DNA of 64,000 nucleotides from Bacteroidia bacterium (GTDB lineage: Bacteria; Bacteroidota; Bacteroidia; B-17B0; Aurantibacillaceae): the NCBI GenBank assembly GCA_014378485.1, contig JACMNO010000012.1:21746-85745 (forward strand), given 5' to 3'. Below, in pieces: positions 26,800 through 36,085 of this stretch (position 1 is the first letter of the stretch; each line of letters begins with the position of its first letter). The notes beneath the pieces are model-generated. The model did not search any database, had not been told where the DNA came from, and was given only the letters and a program-made list of their open reading frames with translations. The position numbers and the translations under genes are program-made.

Positions 26800-28701
26800 T
26801 TACATCCATTTTTCATACCACATTTGGAACATCAATACATACCATAATTTTTGTGCCAGTTCTTTTTTTCCGGAATAAAAATCACGTTTCAGTTTCTGAA
26901 TAAAATCAACCTTAAAAATTCCCTGTTCCTTGATTTTATCATCATTTAAATAGTACAGCACTTTCTCTTTCAAATCATGTGCCAGCCAGTTTTCAATGGG
27001 GATCGCAAAACCCTGTTTAGGCCTGTCCATTAATTTTTTTGGAATATATTGATGAGTAATCTCTTTGAGAATATATTTTTTACAGCCTTTATAATATTTA
27101 AAATCGTCCGGCAATTGAGCAGCCCATTCAATGATCCGATGGTCTAAAAATGGCTCCCTTCCTTCCAGGCTGGCTGTCATGGTTGCCCGATCTACTTTTT
27201 GTAAAATATCATCTACAAGATATGTTTGGTAATCAACCGCCATCATGTATGACAAAGGAGAATAAAATTCTTTCTTTAAATCCTGACTTAAATAAGAAGT
27301 ATTCAGTTTTTTAAATTTAAATGCTAACACATCTTTTAACTGCTCATCATCATATTGCCGACTTAAATTCAACATCAGGTTTTGGGAAGAAGGATCATTC
27401 AACAAGCCTTTTAGTTTTTCGTAACGGTTATGAAAATTATATTTATTTTTCATAACAGGAATTTTCTCTGCTGGAATCCAGTTCATCACTCCAACTGCCA
27501 AGTGCCTTGCAAAACCAGGGATTTTGTTCAGTTTTTTTCCAAAGCGCATTAAGTAATCATAACGGTTATAGCCGGCAAAAATTTCATCTCCACCGTCAGC
27601 ACTCAAAGCAACCGTCACCTGCTTCTTTGCCATTTTAGAAACGAGTGTTGTAGGAATGGCACTGCTATCGGCAAACGGTTCATCGTAATAATGCGGAATA
27701 TCATCAATCAATTCGATGGCTTCTTTTTGTGAACAGGTAAATTCATAATGCTCGGTGCCCAAATGTTTTGCCACATCTTTAGCGTACTCTGCCTCATTCA
27801 ATCCTATATCAGGAACACCAATCGTAAACGTTTTTAATTTCTCTGATTTGTCTTTTTGCAATAAAGCCGTTAATAAAGAACTATCATAACCTCCGCTTAA
27901 AAACACACCTACCGGAACGTCTGAAACCATTCTATAATCAAAAGCTGATTTCATGATCTTCTCCGTTTCTGTTTTAGCTTCTGCAAAAGAAATATCAAGT
28001 TTTGGTTTATTATAAGCGTCGTAAACATCCCAATACTTTATCTCCTTCAGTTCTTTTGTTTTTAAATTGAAGCTGATGTAATGGCCTGGCTTTAACTTAT
28101 AGCAATGATTAAAAATACAATGGGGTGCAGGAATATTTCCAAACTGCATAAAAGCACCCACGGCATCCGAATTAATTTCTTTTTTAAAATCCGGATGATA
28201 ATTAAAGGATTTCAATTCTGATGCAAATAAAAACAAGTTCTGATTCCAATAATAAAAAAACGGCTTCACTCCTGCTCTATCCCTCACACAGATTACTTCT
28301 TCCTTTACCTGATCATAAATAACAAAGGAAAACATGCCTATAAAACGATCAACGCATTTTATTCCCCACTCACAAAAGGCATGTAAAATAACTTCAGTAT
28401 CCGAATGTCCTATAAACTGATGTCCTGATTTTTCAAGTTCTGCTTTTATTTCCCTGAAGTTATAGATCTCACCATTAAATGTGATCCACAAATCTCCAAA
28501 CTGCATCGGTTGTTTACCGGTTTCAGACAAATCAATGATTGCTAATCTCCTGTGACCAAGGCCAACAGAATAGCCCGAGTGTTTAAAGAATTCATAACCA
28601 CTTCCATCAGGGCCTCTGTGAATCAAAGCGTCTGTCATTTTTTGGAGAACTTCTTTAGTAGAAGTTTCACTAAAATCTATAAACCCTGATATCCCACACA
28701 T
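26800..28701 (-). CDS. asnB: Asparagine synthase, glutamine-hydrolysing
   Basis: 633 residues. The class II glutaminase domain begins with Cys2 (MCGISGF), and HRGPDGSG and HRRLAIIDLS follow. The synthetase domain has the ATP-pyrophosphatase loop FLSGGYDSS (about 266-274) and ADGGDEIFAGYNRYD. Proteins of this length are typical of the amidotransferase branch found both in asparagine synthesis and in cell-surface glycan loci, so modification of a sugar acid to its amide is an alternative. A repeat-rich intergenic region lies upstream. Confidence 0.9.
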   Translation of the reverse strand: MCGISGFIDFSETSTKEVLQKMTDALIHRGPDGSGYEFFKHSGYSVGLGHRRLAIIDLSETGKQPMQFGDLWITFNGEIYNFREIKAELEKSGHQFIGHSDTEVILHAFCEWGIKCVDRFIGMFSFVIYDQVKEEVICVRDRAGVKPFFYYWNQNLFLFASELKSFNYHPDFKKEINSDAVGAFMQFGNIPAPHCIFNHCYKLKPGHYISFNLKTKELKEIKYWDVYDAYNKPKLDISFAEAKTETEKIMKSAFDYRMVSDVPVGVFLSGGYDSSLLTALLQKDKSEKLKTFTIGVPDIGLNEAEYAKDVAKHLGTEHYEFTCSQKEAIELIDDIPHYYDEPFADSSAIPTTLVSKMAKKQVTVALSADGGDEIFAGYNRYDYLMRFGKKLNKIPGFARHLAVGVMNWIPAEKIPVMKNKYNFHNRYEKLKGLLNDPSSQNLMLNLSRQYDDEQLKDVLAFKFKKLNTSYLSQDLKKEFYSPLSYMMAVDYQTYLVDDILQKVDRATMTASLEGREPFLDHRIIEWAAQLPDDFKYYKGCKKYILKEITHQYIPKKLMDRPKQGFAIPIENWLAHDLKEKVLYYLNDDKIKEQGIFKVDFIQKLKRDFYSGKKELAQKLWYVLMFQMWYEKWM

Positions 28702-28739
28702 AATACAAAATATTATTTATATATATTTATTTTAATATT

Positions 28740-28976
28740 AAGCCCCTACGGGGCTTCATTCTTTCGTTTGTTGTATTTCTATTAACATTTGACTCCTATG
28801 GAGTCCCAGAAGGACTCAATACAATTAATATTCTCTTAATATTTGATTCCTGCGCGGTTTCGAAGCAACTCAATATAAATGTTTTTTAACATTTGACTCC
28901 TACGGAGTCCCGGAGGGACTTAATATTAATAGTAAATAATTGCAGCATCATAAAAAGCCCTGTAGGGGCTTAATGT
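28740..28976. repeat. Cluster of five short palindromic repeats
   Basis: The non-coding DNA between asnB and the RNA methyltransferase holds five related units. At 28740 and 28955 there are AAGCCC-n-GGGGCTT hairpins at the outer edges. Three inner copies start with ATTTGA(C/T)TCCT at 28787, 28841 and 28891, 54 and 50 bases apart; two contain the palindrome GACTCCTAnGGAGTC followed by CC-GA-GGACT. The middle copy is degenerate. The hairpins may act as terminators or RNA processing sites; they look like REP-type elements. Confidence 0.75.
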
Positions 28977-28978
28977 TT

Positions 28979-30166
28979 TTATTCTGTGTTTTTTTCTTGT
29001 TTGGATGCTTTTTTAGATCCTCCATACATTTCGTACTTCAGTAATTTACATTCCAGTGAGGCATTGAACAACGTCATTTTTTTACTTGGGTGAAGGCCAA
29101 TCGATTTGATGGCTTCCATATTTGAAGAAATGATCCAGCAGGTCCAGCCGCCGAAATCTTTCTTTAACTTATCTCCTATTTGTTTATAGAAAGCATTCGT
29201 ATCTTCCATTTTTAGACGTTCATCGTATGGCGGATTTAATAAAATAGTCCCGTGGGGTTTATCAGGCATTAAATCAAAAAAAGAAATATGTTTGTATTGA
29301 ATGACATCATCTACTTTTGCCACGGCACCATTACGCTTAGCCATTTCTAAAGGCACAATATCAATGTCGCTGGAAATAATATTAGGCATATCGTCTTTAA
29401 TCCGGTTGATGGTACTTTCATAGATTGTATCCCACAACTCTTTATCATAATCATGCCATTTCATAAAACCAAACTCTTCCCTGAAAACCCCCGGCGGAAT
29501 ATTATTGGCAAATAATGCCGCTTCTATTCCCAATGTACCGCTTCCACACATCCCATCAATAAAAGGTAAATGAGGCTGCCAGTTAGATAATAAAATCATT
29601 CCGGCTGCCAGCACTTCTTTCATTGGTGCCGTATCAATATCAACACGGTAACCACGTTTAAATAATGAATCTCCGCTGCTATCGAGACTCACATTAACCT
29701 GGTTTCTGAAAATGTGCACATAAATTCTGACAGTTGGCCTGTCTAAATCAACATTAGGTCTTACATTAAATTTATCTACAAAACGATCACAAATAGCATC
29801 TTTTGTTTTTTGAGAAACATATAAACTATGATCAAACTCATCTGAATTAACAGTTGCATTAATGGCTAAAGTATCATCCGTATTCATTAATTCTTCCCAC
29901 TCATACTCTTTCATTTTATCGTACAACTCGTGTTCATTCGCCGCCGTAAACGAATAAATCGGAACCAAAACTTTTAATGCGGATCGCAAACATAAATTAG
30001 CTTTATACATAAAACCTTTATCTCCTGTAAATGATACACCACGCTTAAACGGAACAATATCTCTTGCTCCTAATTTCATCAACTCGTTTACTAGTACATC
30101 TTCTAAGCCATGAAAGGTTGTCGCTTTCATTTCAAAATCATGGTCGGTATTTTTTTTATCTTTCAA
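28979..30166 (-). CDS. THUMP-domain class I SAM-dependent RNA methyltransferase
   Basis: 395 residues. An N-terminal THUMP RNA-binding region (about 12-165) precedes a UPF0020/RlmL-type methyltransferase domain with FIDGMCGSGTLGIEAALFANN near 195 (SAM binding) and the catalytic ILLNPPYDERL near 300. The family makes N2-methylguanosine in 23S rRNA (RlmL/RlmK group) or tRNA; the rRNA target is more likely in Bacteroidota. A second start at Met13 fits the homologous region well. It is preceded by the VapC/DUF2281 pair on the same strand. Confidence 0.88.
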   Translation of the reverse strand: MKDKKNTDHDFEMKATTFHGLEDVLVNELMKLGARDIVPFKRGVSFTGDKGFMYKANLCLRSALKVLVPIYSFTAANEHELYDKMKEYEWEELMNTDDTLAINATVNSDEFDHSLYVSQKTKDAICDRFVDKFNVRPNVDLDRPTVRIYVHIFRNQVNVSLDSSGDSLFKRGYRVDIDTAPMKEVLAAGMILLSNWQPHLPFIDGMCGSGTLGIEAALFANNIPPGVFREEFGFMKWHDYDKELWDTIYESTINRIKDDMPNIISSDIDIVPLEMAKRNGAVAKVDDVIQYKHISFFDLMPDKPHGTILLNPPYDERLKMEDTNAFYKQIGDKLKKDFGGWTCWIISSNMEAIKSIGLHPSKKMTLFNASLECKLLKYEMYGGSKKASKQEKNTE

Positions 30167-30192
30167 TGTTTATTAATTTATTTTAAAATGTA

Positions 30193-30579
30193 TTATCCCC
30201 ATTGTTGTTTAACCTTGTACTTCTTAAATTCTTTGTCTTTTGTAATGATTATTAATTTTTCAGCAATAGCCTGAGCAATAATTAATCGATCAAAAGGATC
30301 ATTATGAATTAATCCTAGTTTTAATAAAGCCAAAAGATGCTTTTCATTTATGCTGATTACTTCAATTTGATTTACTTCAGCGAATCGATAGAGTTCTTCT
30401 AAACCAATATCAAGTTTAAGTTTTCCAATTTGGATTTTTATTGCGATTTCCCAGAAACTTCCAATACTAATATAACACGGGGTTGATATATCTGCAATTT
30501 TTTCAACAACAGTTTTAGGTAATTGTTTGTCGCCGGAAATAAACCACAAAAAAGTATGTGTATCTAAAAGATATGCCAT
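30193..30579 (-). CDS. VapC-like PIN-domain toxin
   Basis: 128 residues. The PIN ribonuclease pattern is clear: Asp6 in LLDTHTFLW, ISIGSFWEIAIK, NDPFDRLIIAQA and ITKDKEF, which supply the acidic metal ligands. This subgroup pairs with DUF2281 antitoxins. The start overlaps the antitoxin stop by one base. Likely activity is cleavage of tRNA or rRNA when free of antitoxin. Confidence 0.88.
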   Translation of the reverse strand: MAYLLDTHTFLWFISGDKQLPKTVVEKIADISTPCYISIGSFWEIAIKIQIGKLKLDIGLEELYRFAEVNQIEVISINEKHLLALLKLGLIHNDPFDRLIIAQAIAEKLIIITKDKEFKKYKVKQQWG

Positions 30580-30782
30580 TAAATATAATCTTTAAACATA
30601 TCAAGCGGCTTATCAAAATCTTTAGCAAGTTCAATTTTACCTTTTGCGTAACCAAATTCGCGCTTTTTTAACTTTGAATTAATTACTTTTTTTGTTTTCA
30701 AAAATTCAACAAAATCAGCAACCTCCTGCCTTAAATTAATTGGCAATGAGTTAATTTCTATTTGCAAAGCCGTGGTTGTCAT
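30579..30782 (-). CDS. DUF2281 family antitoxin
   Basis: 67 residues. LQIEINSLPINLRQEVADFVEFL and the C-terminal Gly-x-x-Lys-Gly-x-x-x-x-x-x-D-Phe-D-x-Pro-Leu segment are typical of DUF2281 proteins. In this family the C-terminal tail binds the PIN toxin. The gene overlaps the toxin by one base. Its start is within 75 bases of the mlaF stop. Confidence 0.85.
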   Translation of the reverse strand: MTTTALQIEINSLPINLRQEVADFVEFLKTKKVINSKLKKREFGYAKGKIELAKDFDKPLDMFKDYI

Positions 30783-30855
30783 GCTATAAATTTAAATATT
30801 TAAAGTCATCTTTCAAAATTCAGTTTTTTCATCATCCCAATTTTTATGATAAAGA

Positions 30856-31617
30856 TTATTTGTTTTTTACAACATTAAATACTTCTTTCATAAAACCTGA
30901 TGCAAATACAAAATCAACTAACTCAGGATTTGTGGTTTTTAAAATTTCCTGGCTGTTTCCTGTCCACCAATGCTTTCCTTTATAAATGTATAATATCTTT
31001 TGCCCTATCTCAACAACAGAATTCATATCGTGTGTAATTACAATAGTGGTGATATTAAATTCGTGTGTTAAGCTTTGAATTAAATTATCTATGACAATAG
31101 AAGTTTTAGGATCTAAACCTGAATTGGGTTCGTCACAAAATAAATACTGCGGACTGTTGGCGATCGCTCTTGCAAGTGCAGCGCGTTTTTTCATTCCCCC
31201 TGATAATTCACCAGGGTATAATTTGTTTTTATTGGTTAACTGAACTTTTTCCAAACAAAAATTTACCCGCTCCAGTTTCTCTTCTTTGCTCATGGTGGTA
31301 AACATATCTAAAGGAAACTGAATGTTTTCTTCTAATGTTTGAGAATCAAATAAGGCGCCTCCCTGAAATAACATGCCTATTTTTTTTCTTACTTCCTGTT
31401 TTTCTTTAACGCCTAGCGCAGGAAAATTTAATCCATCATATAAAATCTCTCCGCTATCAATTTCATGTAAACCAACCATTAACTTCATGATGGTGGTTTT
31501 TCCACTTCCACTTTCTCCAATAATTAAATTTGTTTTACCTTGTTCAAAAACAAACGAAACATCATCAATTACTTTATTTTCACCGAAGCTTTTTGAAATA
31601 TTTTTAATTTCAATCAT
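30856..31617 (-). CDS. mlaF: Mla-type ABC transporter ATPase
   Basis: 253 residues. Walker A GESGSGKT at 34-41, signature LSGGMKKR and Walker B YLFCDEPNSGLD are all present. The GMKKRAALARA variant is characteristic of MlaF/Ttg2A proteins. With MlaE it drives phospholipid transport between the outer and inner membranes. The start overlaps mlaE by 4 bases. The MCE partner is encoded about 5 kb away at 37424..38407. Confidence 0.92.
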   Translation of the reverse strand: MIEIKNISKSFGENKVIDDVSFVFEQGKTNLIIGESGSGKTTIMKLMVGLHEIDSGEILYDGLNFPALGVKEKQEVRKKIGMLFQGGALFDSQTLEENIQFPLDMFTTMSKEEKLERVNFCLEKVQLTNKNKLYPGELSGGMKKRAALARAIANSPQYLFCDEPNSGLDPKTSIVIDNLIQSLTHEFNITTIVITHDMNSVVEIGQKILYIYKGKHWWTGNSQEILKTTNPELVDFVFASGFMKEVFNVVKNK

Positions 31618-32354
31618 GTAAAAAATAACTGAGTTAAAATGAAATTGAATATTAAAATAAGGATGCTACTATATACAACGGCAGCCGTGCTGCTTTTTCC
31701 AACCTCTAAAGCACCGCCATGAGTATAATAACCAAAATAAGAGGAAATAGAAGTAATTAAAAAAGCAAAGGTTATTACTTTTGAAAAAGAATACCACAAT
31801 TTCCAGGGTTCAAAAAAAGCCTGTATCCCAAAAATAAATTCATAAGATGAACATGCCCCTGTTGCAATACCCATTACATAACCACCAAAAATTCCCAAAA
31901 ACATACTAATAGCAATTAAAAAAGGAAGTATTAAAATTCCCGCTGCAATTTTAGGAAGTATTAAATATCCAGCCGAATTTATGCCCATAATTTCAAGGGC
32001 ATCAATTTGCTCCGTTATTCTCATAGATCCAATTTCGGAGGCAATATTAGATCCTATTTTACCGGCTAATATTAAACAGACAATGGTAGGCGAAAATTCA
32101 AGTAACATTGATTCTCTGGTTGTAAATCCAAGTGCATATAAAGGAATTATTGGACTGGTAAAACCGAAAGCTGCCTGAATGGTGATAACACCTCCCATAA
32201 AAAAAGAGATGATCGCAATAATGGGAAGTGAACTGATACCAATATTATCAATTTCATGAATAATTTGCCTCATATAAACGGATAGCTTTTCAGGCTTACT
32301 AAACACACGTTTAATAAGAATAAAATACCTGCCTAAATGGAAAAATAAATTCAT
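31614..32354 (-). CDS. mlaE: MlaE-type ABC transporter permease
   Basis: 246 residues, five to six hydrophobic helices. The conserved segment ASEIGSMRITEQIDALEIMG in the middle is the permease family signature for coupling to the ATPase. The partner mlaF overlaps by 4 bases. Start is at 32354, 60 bases from the hairpin that ends the upstream stress-protein gene. Confidence 0.92.
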   Translation of the reverse strand: MNLFFHLGRYFILIKRVFSKPEKLSVYMRQIIHEIDNIGISSLPIIAIISFFMGGVITIQAAFGFTSPIIPLYALGFTTRESMLLEFSPTIVCLILAGKIGSNIASEIGSMRITEQIDALEIMGINSAGYLILPKIAAGILILPFLIAISMFLGIFGGYVMGIATGACSSYEFIFGIQAFFEPWKLWYSFSKVITFAFLITSISSYFGYYTHGGALEVGKSSTAAVVYSSILILIFNFILTQLFFT

Positions 32355-32413
32355 GATTTTTGAATGGCTAATATACGACTAAGTGTTTAATTTATTAAGA
32401 GATGGTTTAAATA

Positions 32414-32451
32414 AAAAACGCTATGAATCAATTGACTCATAGCGTTTTTTA
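32414..32451 (-). terminator. Strong intrinsic terminator
   Basis: A perfect 14-base-pair stem (AAAAAACGCTATGA and TCATAGCGTTTTTT) with a 10-base loop. On the minus strand it ends in a T run and should terminate the universal stress protein transcript; the A-run makes it work in both directions. Confidence 0.85.
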
Positions 32452-32468
32452 TTTTTTAGAAAACAAAA

Positions 32469-33296
32469 TTACATTCCTGTACCAAAACTATTTAAACTTA
32501 CTTTTTTAGTTGGATTAATAGTCATAACCGGTAAATTACTGATATCTACTACTTTTTGAGCTTCTGTTCCACTAAAAAATTCTTTAATACTTAATGTTGG
32601 TTTATTCATGATCACAATAAGATCAGATTCAATTTTATTAGCATATTCAACAATAGTATCAGCAAGACTATCACTTGCTAAAGATTTGTTTGAGCAGGAA
32701 ATGCCTTTGCCTTTAATGTATTGTTTTACCTGGTGAGAATAAGCTAGTAATTGATTTTCATAAGCCGCATCTGATAAACTAAACACACCTAAAATACGGA
32801 TAGAGGCTCCGAAATAATGCGCAAACTGTACGGCTACATCCACTTTTTCACGCGATTCACGTGATAAATCCAATGGTAATAAAATATTCTCACAACCATC
32901 TTTATGATCTTTTCCTCTTATAGAAATTACCGGGCAAGCACATTCTCTGATCATCTTGGAAGCACTGGAACCTACAATATTTTTTGTACTCATGTGACTT
33001 TCCAATCCAACCATCACCAAAGTAGCTTTAATTTCTTCTGCCACTCTGGGAACTTCAATATAAATATTCCCTTTCACATTCATGAATTCAGTAGGAACGC
33101 CGCTTTCCGATTCTGTCTGCTTGGTTAAAGCCTTCAGTTCCTCGTATTTTTCTTCACCCACTTTTTCATAAGAATGCAATAAAACAATTTTTGAATGGGT
33201 ATATTTAGCAAGGTTATAAGCCTGTTTAATCGCTAAAAGTGATTGTTCTGTAAAATCGATAGGGATTAATAGGGTGCCACGTTCTTGTAATTTCAT
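32469..33296 (-). CDS. Tandem universal stress protein
   Basis: 275 residues made of two UspA-like domains, about 1-140 and 143-275. The first starts LLIPIDFTEQSLLAIKQAYNLA and has VGSSASKMIRECACPVISI; the second starts ILLPLDLSRESREKVDVAVQFA and ends FFSGTEAQKVVDISNLPVMTI. The glycine spacing of the ATP-binding loop is only partly kept in the second domain. It is divergent from rpsP and followed by a strong terminator, so it is monocistronic. Confidence 0.88.
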   Translation of the reverse strand: MKLQERGTLLIPIDFTEQSLLAIKQAYNLAKYTHSKIVLLHSYEKVGEEKYEELKALTKQTESESGVPTEFMNVKGNIYIEVPRVAEEIKATLVMVGLESHMSTKNIVGSSASKMIRECACPVISIRGKDHKDGCENILLPLDLSRESREKVDVAVQFAHYFGASIRILGVFSLSDAAYENQLLAYSHQVKQYIKGKGISCSNKSLASDSLADTIVEYANKIESDLIVIMNKPTLSIKEFFSGTEAQKVVDISNLPVMTINPTKKVSLNSFGTGM

Positions 33297-33338
33297 GTAG
33301 ATATATTTATAGTTTCGTTTAAAATGGATTTTAACTCA

Positions 33339-33346
33339 CAAAACTA
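33339..33346 (-). promoter_or_regulatory. Possible -7 box for the universal stress protein gene
   Basis: The minus strand reads TAGTTTTG (TAnnTTTG), 43 bases before the start codon at 33296. No clear -33 element. Confidence 0.35.
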
Positions 33347-33451
33347 GTCAAATTAATGATATCTAAGCATTTATAAAAATAATTATCAAAAAAACGATGT
33401 TAATTAAATTAAATTGTCGATATTTGCAGCCCAAACTTTAAAAAAAATAAA

Positions 33452-34006
33452 ATGGCAGTAAAGATTAGACTACAAAGACACGGAAAGAAAGACGCAGCGT
33501 TTTTCCACGTGGTAGCAGCGGATGGTCGTGCACCAAGAGATGGAGCTTTTATAGAAAAATTAGGAACTTACAATCCTAATACGAACCCGGCAACTATTGA
33601 TTTAAATTTCGAAAATACCTTAAAATGGTTACAAGACGGTGCTGTACCAACAGATACCTGTAAAGCTATTTTATCTTACAAAGGTATTTTAATGAAAAAA
33701 CACTTATTAGACGGTGTTAAAAAAGGTGCTTTAACAGAGGCACAGGTTGAAGAGCGTTTTTCTAAATGGTTAGACCAGAAAGCAAACAAGATCAGTACCA
33801 AAAAAGATGACTTGTCATCTGCTGAGAAAAAAGCAATTTCCGATAAATTTAAAGCAGAAACTGCATCTAAAGATGCAAGAGCAGCAAAAATTGCAGCAAA
33901 AACTGCAGTTGTTGAAGCAGCTCCTGAAGTTGAAGCAACTCCTGAAGTTGAAGAAACATCAGCGCCTGAAACAGATGCTCCGGCACCTGAAAACACAGAA
34001 GCATAG
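33452..34006 (+). CDS. rpsP: 30S ribosomal protein S16 with a C-terminal extension
   Basis: 184 residues; ordinary bS16 is about 80-90. The conserved core is at 1-85 ([33 protein letters not shown]). The rest is a lysine-rich linker and then a Pro/Glu/Ala/Thr-rich tail ([14 protein letters not shown] repeats, about 155-184). Long S16 tails of this sort are common in Bacteroidota and probably disordered. It has its own terminator at 34027..34063. Confidence 0.97.
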   Translation: MAVKIRLQRHGKKDAAFFHVVAADGRAPRDGAFIEKLGTYNPNTNPATIDLNFENTLKWLQDGAVPTDTCKAILSYKGILMKKHLLDGVKKGALTEAQVEERFSKWLDQKANKISTKKDDLSSAEKKAISDKFKAETASKDARAAKIAAKTAVVEAAPEVEATPEVEETSAPETDAPAPENTEA

Positions 34007-34026
34007 TTTTAAAATTATACATTATA

Positions 34027-34063
34027 AAAAATCCCCGGTAAGATATCTTATCGGGGATTTTTG
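34027..34063 (+). terminator. Intrinsic terminator of rpsP
   Basis: AAAAATCCCCG pairs with CGGGGATTTTT around a self-complementary core (TAAGATATCTTA), followed by T-rich DNA. The position is 20 bases after the rpsP stop. Confidence 0.88.
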
Positions 34064-34144
34064 TTTTGGCAAAATGTATTTAGTTATCGTGAATAATGAA
34101 CCTGTTACTTTTATTCACTACTACACTCGAATTAACATTAATCC

Positions 34145-34227
34145 GTCACCCTGAACTTGTTTCAGGGTCTGCCCTAATTTTAAGTCTAAATGGCAAAAAA
34201 CAGATGCTGAAACAAGTTCAGCATGAC
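34145..34227. repeat. Palindromic MITE/REP-like element
   Basis: Two 27-base arms, 34145..34171 and 34201..34227, are inverted repeats of each other with 23 of 27 matches. Each arm also contains its own palindrome (CTGAACTTGTTTCAG). A 29-base spacer separates them. Elements of this shape are common between genes in Bacteroidota. No open frame fits it. Confidence 0.75.
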
Positions 34228-34252
34228 TTCAACATTTTAACTTTTCACCGAC

Positions 34253-35275
34253 TTACTTCCCTAAAGAATTCAAACCATCAACCGCTGGTTCATAGTTTGG
34301 TTTTAATTGCAAACACATATTATAATCAGCAAGGGCATTGGGTTTGTCTTTTAACTCCTGGTAACATGCTCCTCGTGCAAAATACGCTTCTGCATATTTG
34401 GGATTCACATTAATAGCACTTGTAAAATAATCAATGGCTTTTTGCGGATTTTTATTGATGCCAAACTCAATGGCTCCTAAATTATACATGGAAAATACAT
34501 GAGTGGCATTTGTTTTCAAAATCTGATTATAAAGCAAAACTGCCTCTTTGATCTGGCCAAAATCCTGTTGCAATTTTGCTTTGGCATACAAAGCTTCAAT
34601 ACTTAATGGATTAATAGAAAGTGCGTTATTATAATATTCAAAAGCCAACGCATTTTTTTTTGCCGCATAAATTAATCCAAGGTCAAGGAAAGCACCGAAG
34701 TTCTTGTTATCCTGTTCAATAGCAGTTTCAAGACTGGAGACAGCCTTGCTGGTATCGCCCATTTCTTTATAAATACTTCCTTTCAGGTAATAGGCCTTTG
34801 CAAGGTTTTCATTTATTTTTAAAGCCTGATTTATTTTCACAAAAGCATTTTCATATTGTTTAACAAAATAATACAACTCTCCTAATTTCAATAATCCATC
34901 CGTATTTTCGGGAAATTTTTTTACAACCTTTTCCAAAACATCTTTTGCATTTCTTGTTTCATTAGCTGCAAAAAAAACATCAGCCTCCGTTAAATAATAA
35001 GCTGCATTGGTGCTATCCATTCTTAACGAACGCTTTGAATCATTAATGGCTTCTTCGAACTGACGGAACTGCATATAGATTCTCGCACGCTCGTTATAGA
35101 GGTTTGCATCACCCGGTTCATTCAGGATTTTTTTATTTACAGCAGCTAATTCAGGCGAATTGATCACTTTTAATAAGGAATCGGTGCGTTGTGAATTTTC
35201 AATAACTGTTTCAGCAGCGGGCTTACAAGAAAACAGAACAACGGAAAGAATAAAAAGAACTACTATTTTTTTCAT
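34253..35275 (-). CDS. TPR-repeat lipoprotein
   Basis: 340 residues. A lipoprotein signal peptide is visible (MKKIVVLFILSVVLFSC, with Cys17 as the lipidated residue). From about 55 onward the sequence is a solenoid of tetratricopeptide repeats (for example AKAYYLKGSIYKEMGDTSKAVSSLETAIEQD). TPR lipoproteins act as scaffolds, often for secretion or envelope assembly; the partner is unknown. It is downstream of and on the same strand as the Fe-S redox pair. Confidence 0.88.
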   Translation of the reverse strand: MKKIVVLFILSVVLFSCKPAAETVIENSQRTDSLLKVINSPELAAVNKKILNEPGDANLYNERARIYMQFRQFEEAINDSKRSLRMDSTNAAYYLTEADVFFAANETRNAKDVLEKVVKKFPENTDGLLKLGELYYFVKQYENAFVKINQALKINENLAKAYYLKGSIYKEMGDTSKAVSSLETAIEQDNKNFGAFLDLGLIYAAKKNALAFEYYNNALSINPLSIEALYAKAKLQQDFGQIKEAVLLYNQILKTNATHVFSMYNLGAIEFGINKNPQKAIDYFTSAINVNPKYAEAYFARGACYQELKDKPNALADYNMCLQLKPNYEPAVDGLNSLGK

Positions 35276-35284
35276 AGATAAGAA

Positions 35285-36079
35285 TTATAAATCATTGGCG
35301 TTCGCAATTAATTCTGCAACATCCATTACTTTGGTTTTATCTTCTTTATTAAAATGTTTAACGCCATCTGTCATCATGGTATTACAAAACGGACAACCAA
35401 CCGCAATAATATCAGGGTTGTGAGATAAGGCTTCTTCGGTGCGTTCAACATTTACTTCTTTGTTTCCTTTTTCTGCTTCCTTAAACATTTGTGCTCCACC
35501 TGCACCACAGCATAAACCATTTGCTTTACTGCGTTTCATTTCAACCAATTCGGCATCCAATTTAGAAATCACATCACGCGGTGCTTCGTATACATTATTT
35601 CCTCTTCCTAAATAACAAGGGTCGTGAAAAACTATTTTTTTTCCTTTAAAAGCTCCACCCTGAACTTTTAGTTTCCCTTCATCAATCAATTGCTGAACTA
35701 ATTGTGTATGATGGATCACTTCATATTTCCCTCCTAATTCAGGGTACTCATTCTTAATGATATTAAAACAATGCGGACAACCTGTTACGATTTTTTTCAC
35801 ATCATAACCATTTAAAACAGTAATATTTTGCATGGCTTGCATTTGAAACAAAAACTCATTACCGGCGCGTTTTGCGGGATCTCCGGTGCAAGATTCTTCA
35901 ACACCCAATACGGCAAAATTTGCACCTACATGATTTAAAATACGAACAATGGCTTTGGTAATTTTTTTTGCTCTATCGTCAAAACTACCAGCGCAACCAA
36001 CCCAAAATAAAATATCGGGAGTTTCGCCTTTGGCAATTTTTTCCTGCATTGTTGGAACTTTGATCGTTGTGTTACTCAT
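35285..36079 (-). CDS. CCG-domain (HdrB/LldE-like) iron-sulfur subunit
   Basis: 264 residues. Two cysteine-rich CCG repeats are visible: VGCAGSFDDR with CTGDPAKRAGN in the first half, and HDPCYLGRGNN with GLCCGAGGAQMF in the second. Such domains bind [4Fe-4S]-type clusters in heterodisulfide reductase B and glycolate/lactate oxidase subunits. It lies 6 bases downstream of the membrane Fe-S protein, and the two probably form one redox complex that feeds electrons from a dehydrogenase to the quinone pool. Confidence 0.88.
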   Translation of the reverse strand: MSNTTIKVPTMQEKIAKGETPDILFWVGCAGSFDDRAKKITKAIVRILNHVGANFAVLGVEESCTGDPAKRAGNEFLFQMQAMQNITVLNGYDVKKIVTGCPHCFNIIKNEYPELGGKYEVIHHTQLVQQLIDEGKLKVQGGAFKGKKIVFHDPCYLGRGNNVYEAPRDVISKLDAELVEMKRSKANGLCCGAGGAQMFKEAEKGNKEVNVERTEEALSHNPDIIAVGCPFCNTMMTDGVKHFNKEDKTKVMDVAELIANANDL

Positions 36080-36085
36080 AATTTC

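Noticed and set aside
30167..30855. A gene-end duplication around the VapC/DUF2281 pair
   Set aside because: I compared the flanks with the mlaF 3' end and the RNA methyltransferase 5' end and saw no repeated segment, so this pair does not show the hemH/rdgB pattern.
34096..34413. A plus-strand frame after rpsP
   Set aside because: It runs through the palindromic element and antisense to the TPR lipoprotein gene; no family resemblance.
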